Origin: Haloterrigena salina JCM 13891 | GTDB taxonomy: Archaea; Halobacteriota; Halobacteria; Halobacteriales; Natrialbaceae | Direction: 5' to 3' | Assembly (NCBI RefSeq): GCF_000337495.1 | Contig: NZ_AOIS01000030.1 | Location: 80,865 to 134,209 of the forward strand | Length of the DNA stretch: 53,345 nt | In this document: piece after piece, positions 7,964 through 16,432 of the stretch | Position numbering within the stretch: position 1 is the stretch's first letter | Layout: the number at the start of each line of letters is the position of its first letter | The notes under the pieces: model-generated | What the model saw: the letters and a program-made list of their open reading frames with translations, nothing else | The model's database searches: none | Told to the model about the DNA's origin: nothing | Program-made: the position numbers and the translations under genes

Positions 7964-8827
7964 ATGGCTCTCGAGCGACCCGATCTCTCCGGCAAGACGG
8001 CGTTTATCACGGGCACGACCCGCGGCATCGGCAAGGCGATCGCGCTCGCGCTGGCCGAACAGGGCTGCAATATCGTCTCGACCGGCAAAACGAGCGAGGA
8101 GGACGAGGACTACGCGGAGAGCGACCTCGAGGGAACGATCGAACGGACGGCCCGCGAGGTGCGGGAGCGCGGCGTCGAGGCGCTGCCGATTCAGTTGGAC
8201 GTCCGCGACGAGGCGGCCGTCGAGGCGGCCGCGGAGCGGGCCATCGACGAGTTCGGAACCGTCGACATCGTCATCAACAACGCGAGCGCGATCCAGTTCG
8301 CGGCCGTCGCGGAGCTCCCGCCGAAGCGGTTCGACCTCCTGACCGACGTCAACGTGCGGGGAACGTATCTCGTCTCGCGGGCGTTCGCGGACCACCTCCG
8401 GGAGGCCGACGACTCGTGGCTGCTCGCGAACGCGCCGCCGGTGACGATCGATCGCGCGCCGGATCTGGCACCGTACGCGTGGTCGAAACTCGGCATGACC
8501 TTCCTCACGCTCTCGATGGCGAGCGAACTCGCGGCCGACGACGTCGGCTGTAACGCCTTCTGGCCTGTCACGGCGATCGATACGCGCGCGACCCGACACT
8601 TCGGGATGGGGACCGAAGACGACTGGCGTACTCCGGAGATCGTCGCCGATGCGGTCCTCGAGATGCTCTCCCGGGATCCGGCCTCGTTCACCGGGAACGC
8701 TGTCTACGACGAAGAACTGTTGCGCGAGGCGGGACTCGAGGACTTCTCGCGGTACAACCTCACCGAGGGCAATCCGGAGCCCGGTTCGGCGCAGCTGTTC
8801 GATCCGGACTACCAGCGGCCGGAGTGA
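7964..8827 (+). CDS. Short-chain dehydrogenase/reductase, HSDL2-like
   Basis: A 287-residue NAD(P)-binding SDR. The cofactor loop is TGTTRGIGKA (residues 16-25), NNAS is at 105-108, and the catalytic YxxxK is Y171-AWS-K175. The block LLANAPPVTID and later WPVTAIDT resemble human HSDL2 (NISPPL; WPKTAI). At the place of the catalytic serine, residue 157 is alanine here (NAPP instead of xSPP). It could use another residue, or have weak or altered activity. The ligand is unknown; HSDL2 relatives act in lipid metabolism. It is convergent with the gene at 8839-10506, only 11 bases apart. Confidence 0.87.
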   Translation: MALERPDLSGKTAFITGTTRGIGKAIALALAEQGCNIVSTGKTSEEDEDYAESDLEGTIERTAREVRERGVEALPIQLDVRDEAAVEAAAERAIDEFGTVDIVINNASAIQFAAVAELPPKRFDLLTDVNVRGTYLVSRAFADHLREADDSWLLANAPPVTIDRAPDLAPYAWSKLGMTFLTLSMASELAADDVGCNAFWPVTAIDTRATRHFGMGTEDDWRTPEIVADAVLEMLSRDPASFTGNAVYDEELLREAGLEDFSRYNLTEGNPEPGSAQLFDPDYQRPE

Positions 8828-8838
8828 GGAACGGGTAG

Positions 8839-10506
8839 TTACCGTTCGACCGGCGTTCGCTTCTTCGGAGCGGCCGCGACGACGAGCGGGGCCGTACCGA
8901 GCGCGACTGCGGGTGCGGCCGGCTCGCCGCCGTCGCCGCCGGCGCTCGAGTTGTCCTCGGTCTCCTCGATGACGTAGCGCTGGCCGAGCATCGGATCGAG
9001 CAGGCTGTCGACCTCGCCGCGGTCGTCCCGGAGGACGGGCGCGTCCGAGGTGTCCGGCTCGTCCATGTAGTGGTCGATCTCCTCGGCGAGGTCGATGCCG
9101 AGGTCGCGCTCGTCGTTTCGCTCGGCGAGGTCGGCCTCGGAGAAGTCGGTCTCGGCGTTAGTCGCCGCGATTTCGATGTTCTGGATCTCGTTCGTGTTCG
9201 AGGTCCGGAACGCGTACGTGCCGCCGAAGGCCTCGTCCATCGTCTTCCACTGGGCGCGGTAGAACTCGCCGGCGGCGCCGCTCGGCGCGGCGATGACGTT
9301 GGCGTGGAAGACCCCGTCGTCGGCCAGCCGATCGGAGGCGAGTTCCATGAACTCGACGGTGGTCAGGTGGAAGGGGACCTGATCCTTCTTGTAGGCGTCG
9401 AGGACGATCACGTCGTAGGTCTCGTCGGTGTTCTGGAGGTACTGCTTGCCGTCGATGGTGTGGCTCGTCATGTTCTCGCCGTGCTCGAGGCCGAAGTACT
9501 CCTCGGCGGTGTCGGTCACCTGCGGGTCGATCTCGACGACGTCGACGTTGACGTCGTAGCGCCGCTCGAAGTCCTTCGGCCCGGTGTACCCGCCTCCGCC
9601 GATGAACAGCACGTTATCGACGTCCTCGACGTCGTCGGTCAGCAGCATCGGCAGGTGGAAGTACTTCGTGTACTCGAAGACGTGGCGCTCGGGTTCCTCT
9701 AGGTCCATCGCGCTGTGGCGGGCGCCGTCTAAGTACATCGTCCGAACGTCGCCGTCGTCGACGACCTCGAGTTCCTGGTAGGCGGTCTGAGTGTGGTAGA
9801 CGACGTCGCCGCGGTGGTCGAGCGCGATCGGCCCGGCGCCGGTCGCGACGACGAGCAGGACCGCGATGCCGACGCTCGCGAAGGTCGGCTTCTGGGGCAG
9901 CGAGGGCGCCTCGATGGCCACCGCCGTCGCGACGAGGGTGATGCCGAAGACGAGGCCGATGGTGTCGACGGTCAGCGCGGGAATGAGGACGAACGTCGTC
10001 GCGGCCGAGCCGAGGATGCTGCCGATCGTCCCCAGCGCGTAGACGTGCCCCGACGCTTCGCCGGTGCCCTCCTTTCTGGAGAGTTCGGCCGCGTAGGGGC
10101 TGATGAAACCGAGTAGGTAAGTCGGCGGGCCGAACAGGATGATCGAGGACGGGAGGGCGGCGTACCGCGCCGGCAACGCCAGCGCGGCGGTCTGGCTCAA
10201 CAGCATGTCGCTGGCGTAGATGACGACCGCCATGTAGACCGCCGTCCCGAGCAACAGCCAGGTCATCTCCCGGTTGGTCGCGTCGGTCGCTCGCTTGCCG
10301 CCCTGCCAGTAGCCCAGGCTCAGGGCCGCGAGACAGACCGTCATGATGCCGCCGACGGTGTAGATGTGGCTCCCGAACTGCGGCGCGACGATCCGGAGGG
10401 CGAGAACTTCGATCCCCATGCTCGTGATTCCCGAGACGAAGACGGCGAGTTCGGGGTTCGCGGGTCGATAAGAGAGCGCGGTCCGCGCAGTCATTCGTTT
10501 CGACAT
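8839..10506 (-). CDS. Membrane-anchored spermidine-synthase-like methyltransferase-fold protein
   Basis: A 555-residue fusion. Residues about 15-235 hold seven or eight predicted membrane helices (AVFVSGITSMGIEVLAL, GGIMTVCLAALSLGYW and others). Residues about 240-490 form a spermidine-synthase-like Rossmann domain with VLFIGGGGYTG (nucleotide loop), VDVVEIDPQV and DVIVLDAYKKDQVPFHLTT. A last hydrophobic segment (APAVALGTAPLVVAAAP) lies near the C-terminus. Such SpeE-like membrane fusions are widespread in haloarchaea, and their substrate is not established. The aspartate-rich polyamine motif is replaced by DAYKKDQ, so true spermidine synthesis is unlikely. The start at 10506 (MSKRMTARTAL) could shift to 10494. 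Confidence 0.82.
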   Translation of the reverse strand: MSKRMTARTALSYRPANPELAVFVSGITSMGIEVLALRIVAPQFGSHIYTVGGIMTVCLAALSLGYWQGGKRATDATNREMTWLLLGTAVYMAVVIYASDMLLSQTAALALPARYAALPSSIILFGPPTYLLGFISPYAAELSRKEGTGEASGHVYALGTIGSILGSAATTFVLIPALTVDTIGLVFGITLVATAVAIEAPSLPQKPTFASVGIAVLLVVATGAGPIALDHRGDVVYHTQTAYQELEVVDDGDVRTMYLDGARHSAMDLEEPERHVFEYTKYFHLPMLLTDDVEDVDNVLFIGGGGYTGPKDFERRYDVNVDVVEIDPQVTDTAEEYFGLEHGENMTSHTIDGKQYLQNTDETYDVIVLDAYKKDQVPFHLTTVEFMELASDRLADDGVFHANVIAAPSGAAGEFYRAQWKTMDEAFGGTYAFRTSNTNEIQNIEIAATNAETDFSEADLAERNDERDLGIDLAEEIDHYMDEPDTSDAPVLRDDRGEVDSLLDPMLGQRYVIEETEDNSSAGGDGGEPAAPAVALGTAPLVVAAAPKKRTPVER

Positions 10507-10563
10507 TGGGGCCCGACGACGAGAACTTGTCGCCTCGACGGCGACCCGCGGGAGTCGTCGCGC

Positions 10564-10791
10564 TCAGGGCCGCGTCATCACGAGGGCGAGCACGAACAGC
10601 CCGATCGCGGCGGGGACGACCGTCGCGGGGCCGAACTCGAGGGATCCCACGATCGACGCCCCCCAGACGATCAGCACGGCGAACAGCGTCGACAGCACGG
10701 CGTTCAACGCGAGCAGCACGCGCGGATCGCCGCGGGAGGACTCGAGGCCCTCCTCGAACCCGTTCCGCTCGTCGTCGGAGCCGGCGGACAT
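10564..10791 (-). CDS. Small two-helix membrane protein
   Basis: A 75-residue protein with a charged N-terminus (MSAGSDDERNGFEEGLESSRG) and two predicted membrane helices, LLALNAVLSTLFAVLIVWGA and VVPAAIGLFVLALVM, joined by a short loop. The N-terminus is probably cytoplasmic. It lies upstream of the spermidine-synthase-like membrane protein on the same strand, 57 bases apart, and may be co-transcribed with it. No family is recognised and no function can be assigned. Confidence 0.65.
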   Translation of the reverse strand: MSAGSDDERNGFEEGLESSRGDPRVLLALNAVLSTLFAVLIVWGASIVGSLEFGPATVVPAAIGLFVLALVMTRP

Positions 10792-10937
10792 GCCCGAACA
10801 CGGGGGCGACGCTCACTTAGTCGTTTCCTCCGGCGAGGCCCGTCGTCGACCGGCGCCTGCCCGGCAGAACGGTCACCGCGGCGCCGCCCCGGCCGCCGTC
10901 ACCAGCATTTATCCCAGTCGGCGCGAACGTGGCGGGT

Positions 10938-11345
10938 ATGCGCGAGGTGACGGTCTCTCGAGTCGTCGACGCGACGCCCGCGGAGCTCTCGGAGTGGCTC
11001 GATCCGCCGACGATCGTCCGCGCCGAGGGGAGTTTCGACGTCGAGGCGGTCGAGGACCGGGACGACGCGGTGGTCGTCCTCGCCGGCGGCCCCGGGATGG
11101 CCCTCCCGCTGCGGTTCGAGGACCGAGACGGCGCGATCTACTACACGCAGGAGGGCGAGCAGGGCCCGTTCTCCCGCATGGAAACGTGGATCGAACTCGA
11201 GGGCGCCGACGACGGTACTCGGGTCGCGGTCCGCTCGTCGGTCTCGCTGTCGGCCCCGCTGCCCTTCGGCGACCGGATCGCCGCCTGGAAGCGGAAGGGC
11301 GAGTGCTCGCGGCTGCTCGAGGCGCTCGTGGACGCGTTCGGTTAA
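10938..11345 (+). CDS. SRPBCC (START-like) family protein
   Basis: A 135-residue protein with the SRPBCC/polyketide-cyclase pattern: an N-terminal strand and helix (REVTVSRVVDATPAELSEWL), a run of antiparallel strands (DAVVVLAGGPGMALPLRFED, TWIELEGADDGTRVAVRSS) and a long C-terminal helix (RIAAWKRKGECSRLLEALVDAF) that usually lids a hydrophobic ligand cavity. The ligand is unknown. MREVTV at 10938 was chosen over MAG at 10929. Its TAA (11343-11345) directly abuts the stop of the convergent GTPase gene, leaving no intergenic base. Confidence 0.75.
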   Translation: MREVTVSRVVDATPAELSEWLDPPTIVRAEGSFDVEAVEDRDDAVVVLAGGPGMALPLRFEDRDGAIYYTQEGEQGPFSRMETWIELEGADDGTRVAVRSSVSLSAPLPFGDRIAAWKRKGECSRLLEALVDAFG

Positions 11346-12605
11346 TCAGGGCTCGCGCAGCGCGACCGCTTCCTTCTCCTCGTCCGGGAACGGATTCTCG
11401 AGGGCGTCCGCTCGCTCCCACTCCTCGTCGGTGACCAGACAGTCCTCGAGGGCCGACCGGAGCCGCGCTTCCCGCGTGTCGGTGCCGATGAAGACCAGTT
11501 CCGTCCGGCGGTCGCCGTGCTCGTCGTGCCACTCCAGATCGGGCCGGTTCGAGCGGTACAGGTCGCGGCGGACCTCGGGGAGCGCGGCGATCCAGGGCCC
11601 GCGAACGCTCGCGCGGACGGACGGGCCCGCCTGCGCGACGTCGATTTTGACGTCCCGGCCGGCGATCCACGCGACGCCCTTCGAGCGCACGATGCCGTCG
11701 GGAAGGCCGCGCAGCACCTCGGCGAACCGCTCGGGGTGGAAGGGGCGGTGCGCTCGGTAGACGAACGAGTCGACGCCGTAGACCTCGTCGGGATGTCGGT
11801 GGTCGTGGTCGTGGTTGCCATCTTCGGCGTCGCGATCGCGGTCGGCGTCGTGCCCGCCGTGTCCGCGGTCGTCGTCCAGCGCGCGCTGCCAGCCCGCCGC
11901 CTCCGCCGTCCGGCCGGGATCGAACAGCCCCACGCCGAGGAGGCGGTCGGGATCGACCGCGCTGAATTCTGTCCGGATCGTCTCGGCCTCGGGCCGGAGC
12001 GCCCGGACGAGCGCCTCGGCCTCCTCGAGTTCCGCGGGCTCGCAGAGATCGGTCTTGTTGAGCACGACGAGGTTCGCGACCTCGAGTTGCTCGATCAGCA
12101 GGTCCGAGAGGGGGCGCGTGTCGCCGTCGCCAGCCGACTCCCGCTGACCCTGGCGCTTCGGAATCTCATCGCCGGCGAAGGTATCGAGGAAGAGCCGGGT
12201 GTCGAGGACGGTCACGAGCGCGTCGAGGTCGTAGCTGGCGGCGACCCGCGAACTGGTCGTAAAGAGCCGCGCGACCGGTTCCGGCTCGGAGATCCCCGAA
12301 GCCTCGACGAGCAGGTGGTCGAACTCGCGCTCGCGGGCCAGTCGGACGACCGCCGTCTCGAGGTCGTCCTGCAGCTCACAGCAGATACAGCCGTTCGAGA
12401 GCTCGGCGACGCCGCCCTCGACGTCGAGGTCCGACCCCTCGGCGACGAGTTCGGCGTCGACGTTCACGTCGCCCATGTCGTTGACGAGCACGGCCAGGTC
12501 GCGGTCGTCCACCGTTCGCAGGAGGTGGTTCAGCAGCGTCGTCTTCCCCGCGCCGAGTCCCCCCGAGAGCACGGTGACGGGAGCGGCGTTCGAATCCGAG
12601 TTCAT
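11346..12605 (-). CDS. COG0523 (CobW/ZNG-type) metallochaperone GTPase
   Basis: A 419-residue G3E-family GTPase. SGGLGAGKTTLLNHLL is the Walker A (residues about 14-29), NGCICCELQDDL holds the CxCC metal-binding motif that defines COG0523, and NKTDL is the guanine-specificity motif. A His/Asp-rich loop (RGHGGHDADRDRDAEDG then NHDHDHRHPDE, about residues 243-273) is a probable metal-binding linker before the C-terminal CobW_C domain. COG0523 proteins deliver zinc, cobalt or iron to target enzymes. The histidine loop suggests zinc, but the metal is inference. It is monocistronic, convergent with the SRPBCC gene. Confidence 0.9.
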   Translation of the reverse strand: MNSDSNAAPVTVLSGGLGAGKTTLLNHLLRTVDDRDLAVLVNDMGDVNVDAELVAEGSDLDVEGGVAELSNGCICCELQDDLETAVVRLAREREFDHLLVEASGISEPEPVARLFTTSSRVAASYDLDALVTVLDTRLFLDTFAGDEIPKRQGQRESAGDGDTRPLSDLLIEQLEVANLVVLNKTDLCEPAELEEAEALVRALRPEAETIRTEFSAVDPDRLLGVGLFDPGRTAEAAGWQRALDDDRGHGGHDADRDRDAEDGNHDHDHRHPDEVYGVDSFVYRAHRPFHPERFAEVLRGLPDGIVRSKGVAWIAGRDVKIDVAQAGPSVRASVRGPWIAALPEVRRDLYRSNRPDLEWHDEHGDRRTELVFIGTDTREARLRSALEDCLVTDEEWERADALENPFPDEEKEAVALREP

Positions 12606-12973
12606 AGGGTGTCATTGTGCCTCGAGGGCCAAGAACCGTCGTATCGGCGCCGTTCGATTCCGCCGATTCATCTCGATTCGATGCCATTATTAGCGTTCAG
12701 TTGCACCGTTTATTACGGGAGCTGCGTCGCAGTAAGACACACCACCCGCTCCCGTTTTCACGGCGCAGTGACCGAAGAGCCGTGACTCCGTCGGAGCGGG
12801 CAACGCGCGATCTGTCGTTTCACGCCGATCCACGTAATTGTTTGGCAGACATTCACCTGACGAAATACATTGCTGTCGCGTCCCCGGCGGACGGGGTGCG
12901 TCAGCCCGGTCTCGTTCCCGCGCGATCGCCCGCCGCGACAGCTTTTTGTCTCCGGGCCCGAGCATGACCGACG
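12606..12973. other. Intergenic region of 368 bases between divergent genes
   Basis: This separates the COG0523 GTPase (leftward) from the small gene at 12974 (rightward), so it must hold both promoters. AT-rich patches (around 12685-12720 and 12830-12870) are candidate TATA regions. A short palindrome CTGCG-t-CGCAG lies at 12720-12730. Open frames here are arginine/serine-rich shadows. I see no RNA gene. Confidence 0.4.
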
Positions 12974-13270
12974 ATGACACTCGCCGAGCGGATCGCCGCG
13001 TTCCGGGCCACCGTCGAAGAGTGGCTCCGCGGGCTCTACCACGGGATGTTCACCCACCCCGCCTACGAGAAGATCGAGGCCGAAGCCGAGGACACGGAGG
13101 ACGCGTTCATGCTCGCCTGCTTCCCCGACGCGTTCGGGATTCCCAGTCCCGTCTCCTACTACACGGCCGAACTGCTGCCCTACCTCGAGGACGAGTACGA
13201 GGCCTGGGAGCGCCGCATGTGGGACCGCCAGTCCGTCGTCGAGCGCAAGGGCCACCAGTATCACTTCTGA
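12974..13270 (+). CDS. Conserved small protein co-operonic with ArsA-type ATPase
   Basis: A 98-residue soluble protein rich in aromatic and acidic residues (WLRGLYHGMFTHPAYEKIEA, FPDAFGIPSPVSYYTAELLP, DEYEAWERRMWDRQ). It is probably all-helical and ends VERKGHQYHF. No known domain is recognised. It sits four bases before the ArsA/Get3-like ATPase gene, so the two must be translated together, and the protein is a good candidate partner or substrate-handling factor for that ATPase. The partner idea rests only on gene order. Confidence 0.75.
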   Translation: MTLAERIAAFRATVEEWLRGLYHGMFTHPAYEKIEAEAEDTEDAFMLACFPDAFGIPSPVSYYTAELLPYLEDEYEAWERRMWDRQSVVERKGHQYHF

Positions 13271-13274
13271 GCCA

Positions 13275-14234
13275 ATGACGACCTTCACGTTCTTCGGCGG
13301 CAAGGGCGGCGTCGGCAAGACGACCGTCTCGAGCGCCTACGCGCTCGAGTGTATCGACGCGGGGCTAGAGACGCTCGTGGTCTCGACGGACCCGGCCCAC
13401 AGCACGGCCGACGTCTTCGACCAGGAGTTCGGCGACGACCCGCGTCCCGTCGAGGGGTACGACGGGCTCTCGGCGATGGAGATCGACCCCGAACGGGAGG
13501 TTCAGGATCACCTCCAGGAACTGCGCCGGCAACTGAACGCCCAGCTCTCGGCGGCGATGGTCAACGAGGTCGAACTGCAACTCGAGATGGCCCACCAGAC
13601 GCCGGGGGCCTACGAGGCCGCGCTGTTCGACCGCTTCGTCGAGGTGATGCGCACGGCCGACGACTACGATCGAGTCGTCTTCGACACCTCGCCGACCGGT
13701 TCGACGCTGCGACTGCTCGCGCTGCCGGACCTGCTCGAGCGCTGGATCGACCGGCTGATGGACAAACGCGAGCGCAGCATCGACCTCTACGAGAAGGCCG
13801 CGATCGGGAACCAGGAACCCCGCCGCGTAATGGAGGGCGATCCGATCCTCGCGCGCCTGCAGGAACGCAAGGAGCGCTTCGAGTTCGCCGGCGAGGTGTT
13901 GCGCGAGGACGCCGCCTTCTACCTGGTGATGAACCCGGACGAACTCTCGATCCGGGAGACGGCCCGCTCGCTCGAGACGTTAGCCGAGGCCGACCTGCCG
14001 GTGCGCGGACTGGTCGTCAACCGGCTGACGCCCGAGCCGGAACCCCGCGAGGAGGGCCGTGGCGCCCGGTATCTCCGCGAGCGCGTCGAAACCGAGCGCG
14101 ACCGCCTCGAGCGGATCGAACGCGAGTTCGAACCGCCCGTCGTGGCGACGATCGAGACGCGCGTCGAGGAAGTGCGCGGGAGCCTGCTCGAGGACGTCGC
14201 GAGCGAACTCGAGATCGCCGTCGATACCGAGTGA
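13275..14234 (+). CDS. ArsA/Get3-family ATPase
   Basis: A 319-residue single-domain P-loop ATPase of the ArsA/Get3 family. GGKGGVGKTTVSSAYAL is the deviant Walker A with its signature lysine (residues about 8-24), STDPAHSTADV is switch I, and DTSPTGSTLRLLALP is switch II. MNPDELSIRETARSLE and GLVVNRLTPEPE are further family blocks. Eukaryotic Get3 delivers tail-anchored proteins, and bacterial ArsA doubles power arsenite efflux. This protein has one ATPase domain, one cysteine only (so no Get3 CxxC zinc clip and no ArsA arsenite triad), and no arsenic gene nearby. A targeting or membrane-insertion role is more likely than arsenic export. Confidence 0.88.
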   Translation: MTTFTFFGGKGGVGKTTVSSAYALECIDAGLETLVVSTDPAHSTADVFDQEFGDDPRPVEGYDGLSAMEIDPEREVQDHLQELRRQLNAQLSAAMVNEVELQLEMAHQTPGAYEAALFDRFVEVMRTADDYDRVVFDTSPTGSTLRLLALPDLLERWIDRLMDKRERSIDLYEKAAIGNQEPRRVMEGDPILARLQERKERFEFAGEVLREDAAFYLVMNPDELSIRETARSLETLAEADLPVRGLVVNRLTPEPEPREEGRGARYLRERVETERDRLERIEREFEPPVVATIETRVEEVRGSLLEDVASELEIAVDTE

Positions 14235-14378
14235 CGGCGCCCGGTCGTATTCGGCCGCTGCGCTTACCGTTCCGTTATCGACGCTGATAGAACGCCTCCC
14301 GAACCGGAGCGTTCCGTTATCCGGTCGTTACGGGGTCGACCTGTCATAATACACAGACCTACCGCGATCCACAATGAA

Positions 14379-14388
14379 TTATATTTAT
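14379..14388 (+). promoter_or_regulatory. TATA-like box upstream of cstA
   Basis: TTATATTTAT lies in a locally AT-rich patch 38 bases before the cstA ATG, a suitable distance for a transcript with a leader of about 10-15 bases. A purine-rich GAGAGAGGG at 14412-14420 just upstream of the ATG could act as a weak ribosome binding site. Confidence 0.5.
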
Positions 14389-14425
14389 GTTCTTCCCGTA
14401 CCTCCCGGGCTAGAGAGAGGGTACC

Positions 14426-16294
14426 ATGGCAGGTGTAATATGGATCGTGGCACTGGTGCTGGTGACGTTTTCCGTCTCGTACGTCGCGTACGGACGGTAT
14501 CTCTCGCAGTTCGTGGGGTTAGACGACAGTCGAGAGACGCCGGCACACAAGTACCAAGACGGTCAGGAGTACGTTCCGGCGAAGAAGCCGGTACTACTGG
14601 GGCATCACTACTCGAGTATCGCGGGCGGCGCGCCCGTCGTCGGCCCGATTACGGCCGCGCTGGTCTGGGGTTGGGTCCCGGCCGTGCTGTGGGTCGCGAT
14701 CGGTAATCCGCTGTTGGGTGCGGTACACGACTTCGTCTCGCTGTCGAGCAGTCTCCGACACGAGGGGAAGTCGATCGGCTACATCATCGGCGAGTACGTC
14801 GGGGAGCGCGGCAAGGACATGCTGCTGTGGTTCGCGTTCCTGCTGACGATTCTCGTCGTCGCGGTGTTCGCGCTGGTCATCGGCGTCGTGCTGAACGCCT
14901 ACCCGTCGGCGGCGACCGCGAGCCTGCTGTACGTCACGCTCGCGTTCGTCTTCGGGGTCTGGCTCTACCAGCTGAACCTCCCGTTCTCGGTCGGGACGAT
15001 CGTCTTCGTCGGCGGCGTCTTCGCGTCGGTCTGGGTCGGCATCCAGTACCCGCTCGCGATCGTCCCCGGCGACTACCCCGCCGGGACGACCGTGCTGTTC
15101 GAGTCGACGCCGTTTTTCGTCCCGTCGCTGCTCGAGAGCGCGAACATCGGCGCGTGGGTGCTGGTGATGCTCGTCTACGGGGGCGCCGCCAGCGTCCTGC
15201 CGGTGTGGATGCTGCTACAGCCCCGCGACTACCTCTCGTCGTTCCTCCTGTACGCGGGGGTCGGCGGGAGCCTGCTCGCGGTCATCGTCGGCACGCTCAT
15301 CACCGGGATGGGGACCGACGCCGTCCACCCCGAGACCGGCGCGCAACTGACGCTCGACATCACGACGGGCGCCTGGTACGGCTTCCTCGGCCAGGGTGGT
15401 CCGCTCGCCGAGATGCTTCCGCTCATGCCGCTGTTCCCGCTGTTGTTCCTGACCATCGCGTGCGGGACGATCAGCGGCTTCCACTCGCTGGTGTCCTCGG
15501 GGACGACGGCCAAACAGTTGAACAAGGAGACCGACGCCAGACTGATCGGCTACGGCGGGATGCTCGCGGAGGGGCTCCTGGCGGCGGTCGCGCTCTGTGC
15601 GGTGACGGTCGTCGCGATTCCAGCCAGTAGCGGCGGGATCGGACTCGCGTTGCCCAACTTCGCGACCGGCGGCGGCGCCATCCTCACCGCGCTCGGCATT
15701 CCGTTCGAGTACGCCGCGCCCTTTATGGCGCTCGTGCTCGCGAGCTTCCTGCTGACGAGCATGGATACGGCCGTCCGACTGGGCCGATACATGTTAGAGG
15801 AGATCGTCGGCACGCCGGAGACGCCCGTCGAGGAGTACGCGGCCAACCGCTACGTCAACACGTCGATCATCGCGCTCGTCGCGTTCTTCCTGCTCGGCAG
15901 CGGTCGCTGGGAGGACCTCTGGACGCTGTTCGGCGGCGCGAACCAGCTGCTGGCGTCGCTGGCGCTGCTGACCGGCACCGTCTGGCTGGCCAACTGGAGC
16001 GAGTCCAAGCAGCTGATCTCCACGGGCGGTCCGATGGCGCTGATGGGCTTTATCACCGTCATCGGCCTCACCTGGACCGGCCTCTACCAGATCCTCGGCG
16101 GTCGGCTGCTCGGCATCACCGCCGACGCCGAGACGACGCTGCTCGGCCAGGCGTCGGCTGTCGTGCAGATCGCCATCATCGCGGTCCTCATCGGGCTGGC
16201 GCTGTCGCTGTTCAAGATCGGCTACGATAACATGCGGACGGCCCGTCGCACGGGCGGCGGGGTCGCAGCCGACGTCACCTCGGACGACGACTGA
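14426..16294 (+). CDS. cstA: CstA-family transporter (carbon starvation protein)
   Basis: A 622-residue polytopic membrane protein with about 15-16 predicted helices. Family landmarks are YGRYLSQFVGLDDSRETPA near the N-terminus, PVLLGHHYSSIAGGAPVVGP, WVAIGNPLLGAVHDFVSLSS, and the SFLLTSMDTAVRLGRYMLEE block in the second half. CstA proteins import peptides or pyruvate with a coupling ion. The Escherichia coli members respond to carbon starvation. The length matches the CstA core without the long C-terminal extension of BtsT/YjiY. The gene stands alone, and a hairpin follows its stop. The substrate in this organism cannot be read from sequence. Confidence 0.9.
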   Translation: MAGVIWIVALVLVTFSVSYVAYGRYLSQFVGLDDSRETPAHKYQDGQEYVPAKKPVLLGHHYSSIAGGAPVVGPITAALVWGWVPAVLWVAIGNPLLGAVHDFVSLSSSLRHEGKSIGYIIGEYVGERGKDMLLWFAFLLTILVVAVFALVIGVVLNAYPSAATASLLYVTLAFVFGVWLYQLNLPFSVGTIVFVGGVFASVWVGIQYPLAIVPGDYPAGTTVLFESTPFFVPSLLESANIGAWVLVMLVYGGAASVLPVWMLLQPRDYLSSFLLYAGVGGSLLAVIVGTLITGMGTDAVHPETGAQLTLDITTGAWYGFLGQGGPLAEMLPLMPLFPLLFLTIACGTISGFHSLVSSGTTAKQLNKETDARLIGYGGMLAEGLLAAVALCAVTVVAIPASSGGIGLALPNFATGGGAILTALGIPFEYAAPFMALVLASFLLTSMDTAVRLGRYMLEEIVGTPETPVEEYAANRYVNTSIIALVAFFLLGSGRWEDLWTLFGGANQLLASLALLTGTVWLANWSESKQLISTGGPMALMGFITVIGLTWTGLYQILGGRLLGITADAETTLLGQASAVVQIAIIAVLIGLALSLFKIGYDNMRTARRTGGGVAADVTSDDD

Positions 16295-16325
16295 ATCCGA
16301 TCGCGACCGCGACTGGCAATTTCGA

Positions 16326-16348
16326 CGCCGAACCTTCCTTTTTCGGCG
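16326..16348. terminator. Stem-loop between convergent genes
   Basis: CGCCGAA (16326-16332) pairs with TTCGGCG (16342-16348) around a nine-base pyrimidine-rich loop. It lies 32 bases after the cstA stop and 85 bases after the stop of the convergent gene 16433-17074, so it could serve both. Haloarchaeal termination relies mainly on T-tracts, so the assignment is tentative. Confidence 0.4.
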
Positions 16349-16432
16349 ACTCGAGACCAGCAGAAGCGCACTCGAGCCGCCGTTTCTCCGTTCGCTGTTT
16401 CGCTCTCGCGTACGGCAGCCGGCAATCCGGGG

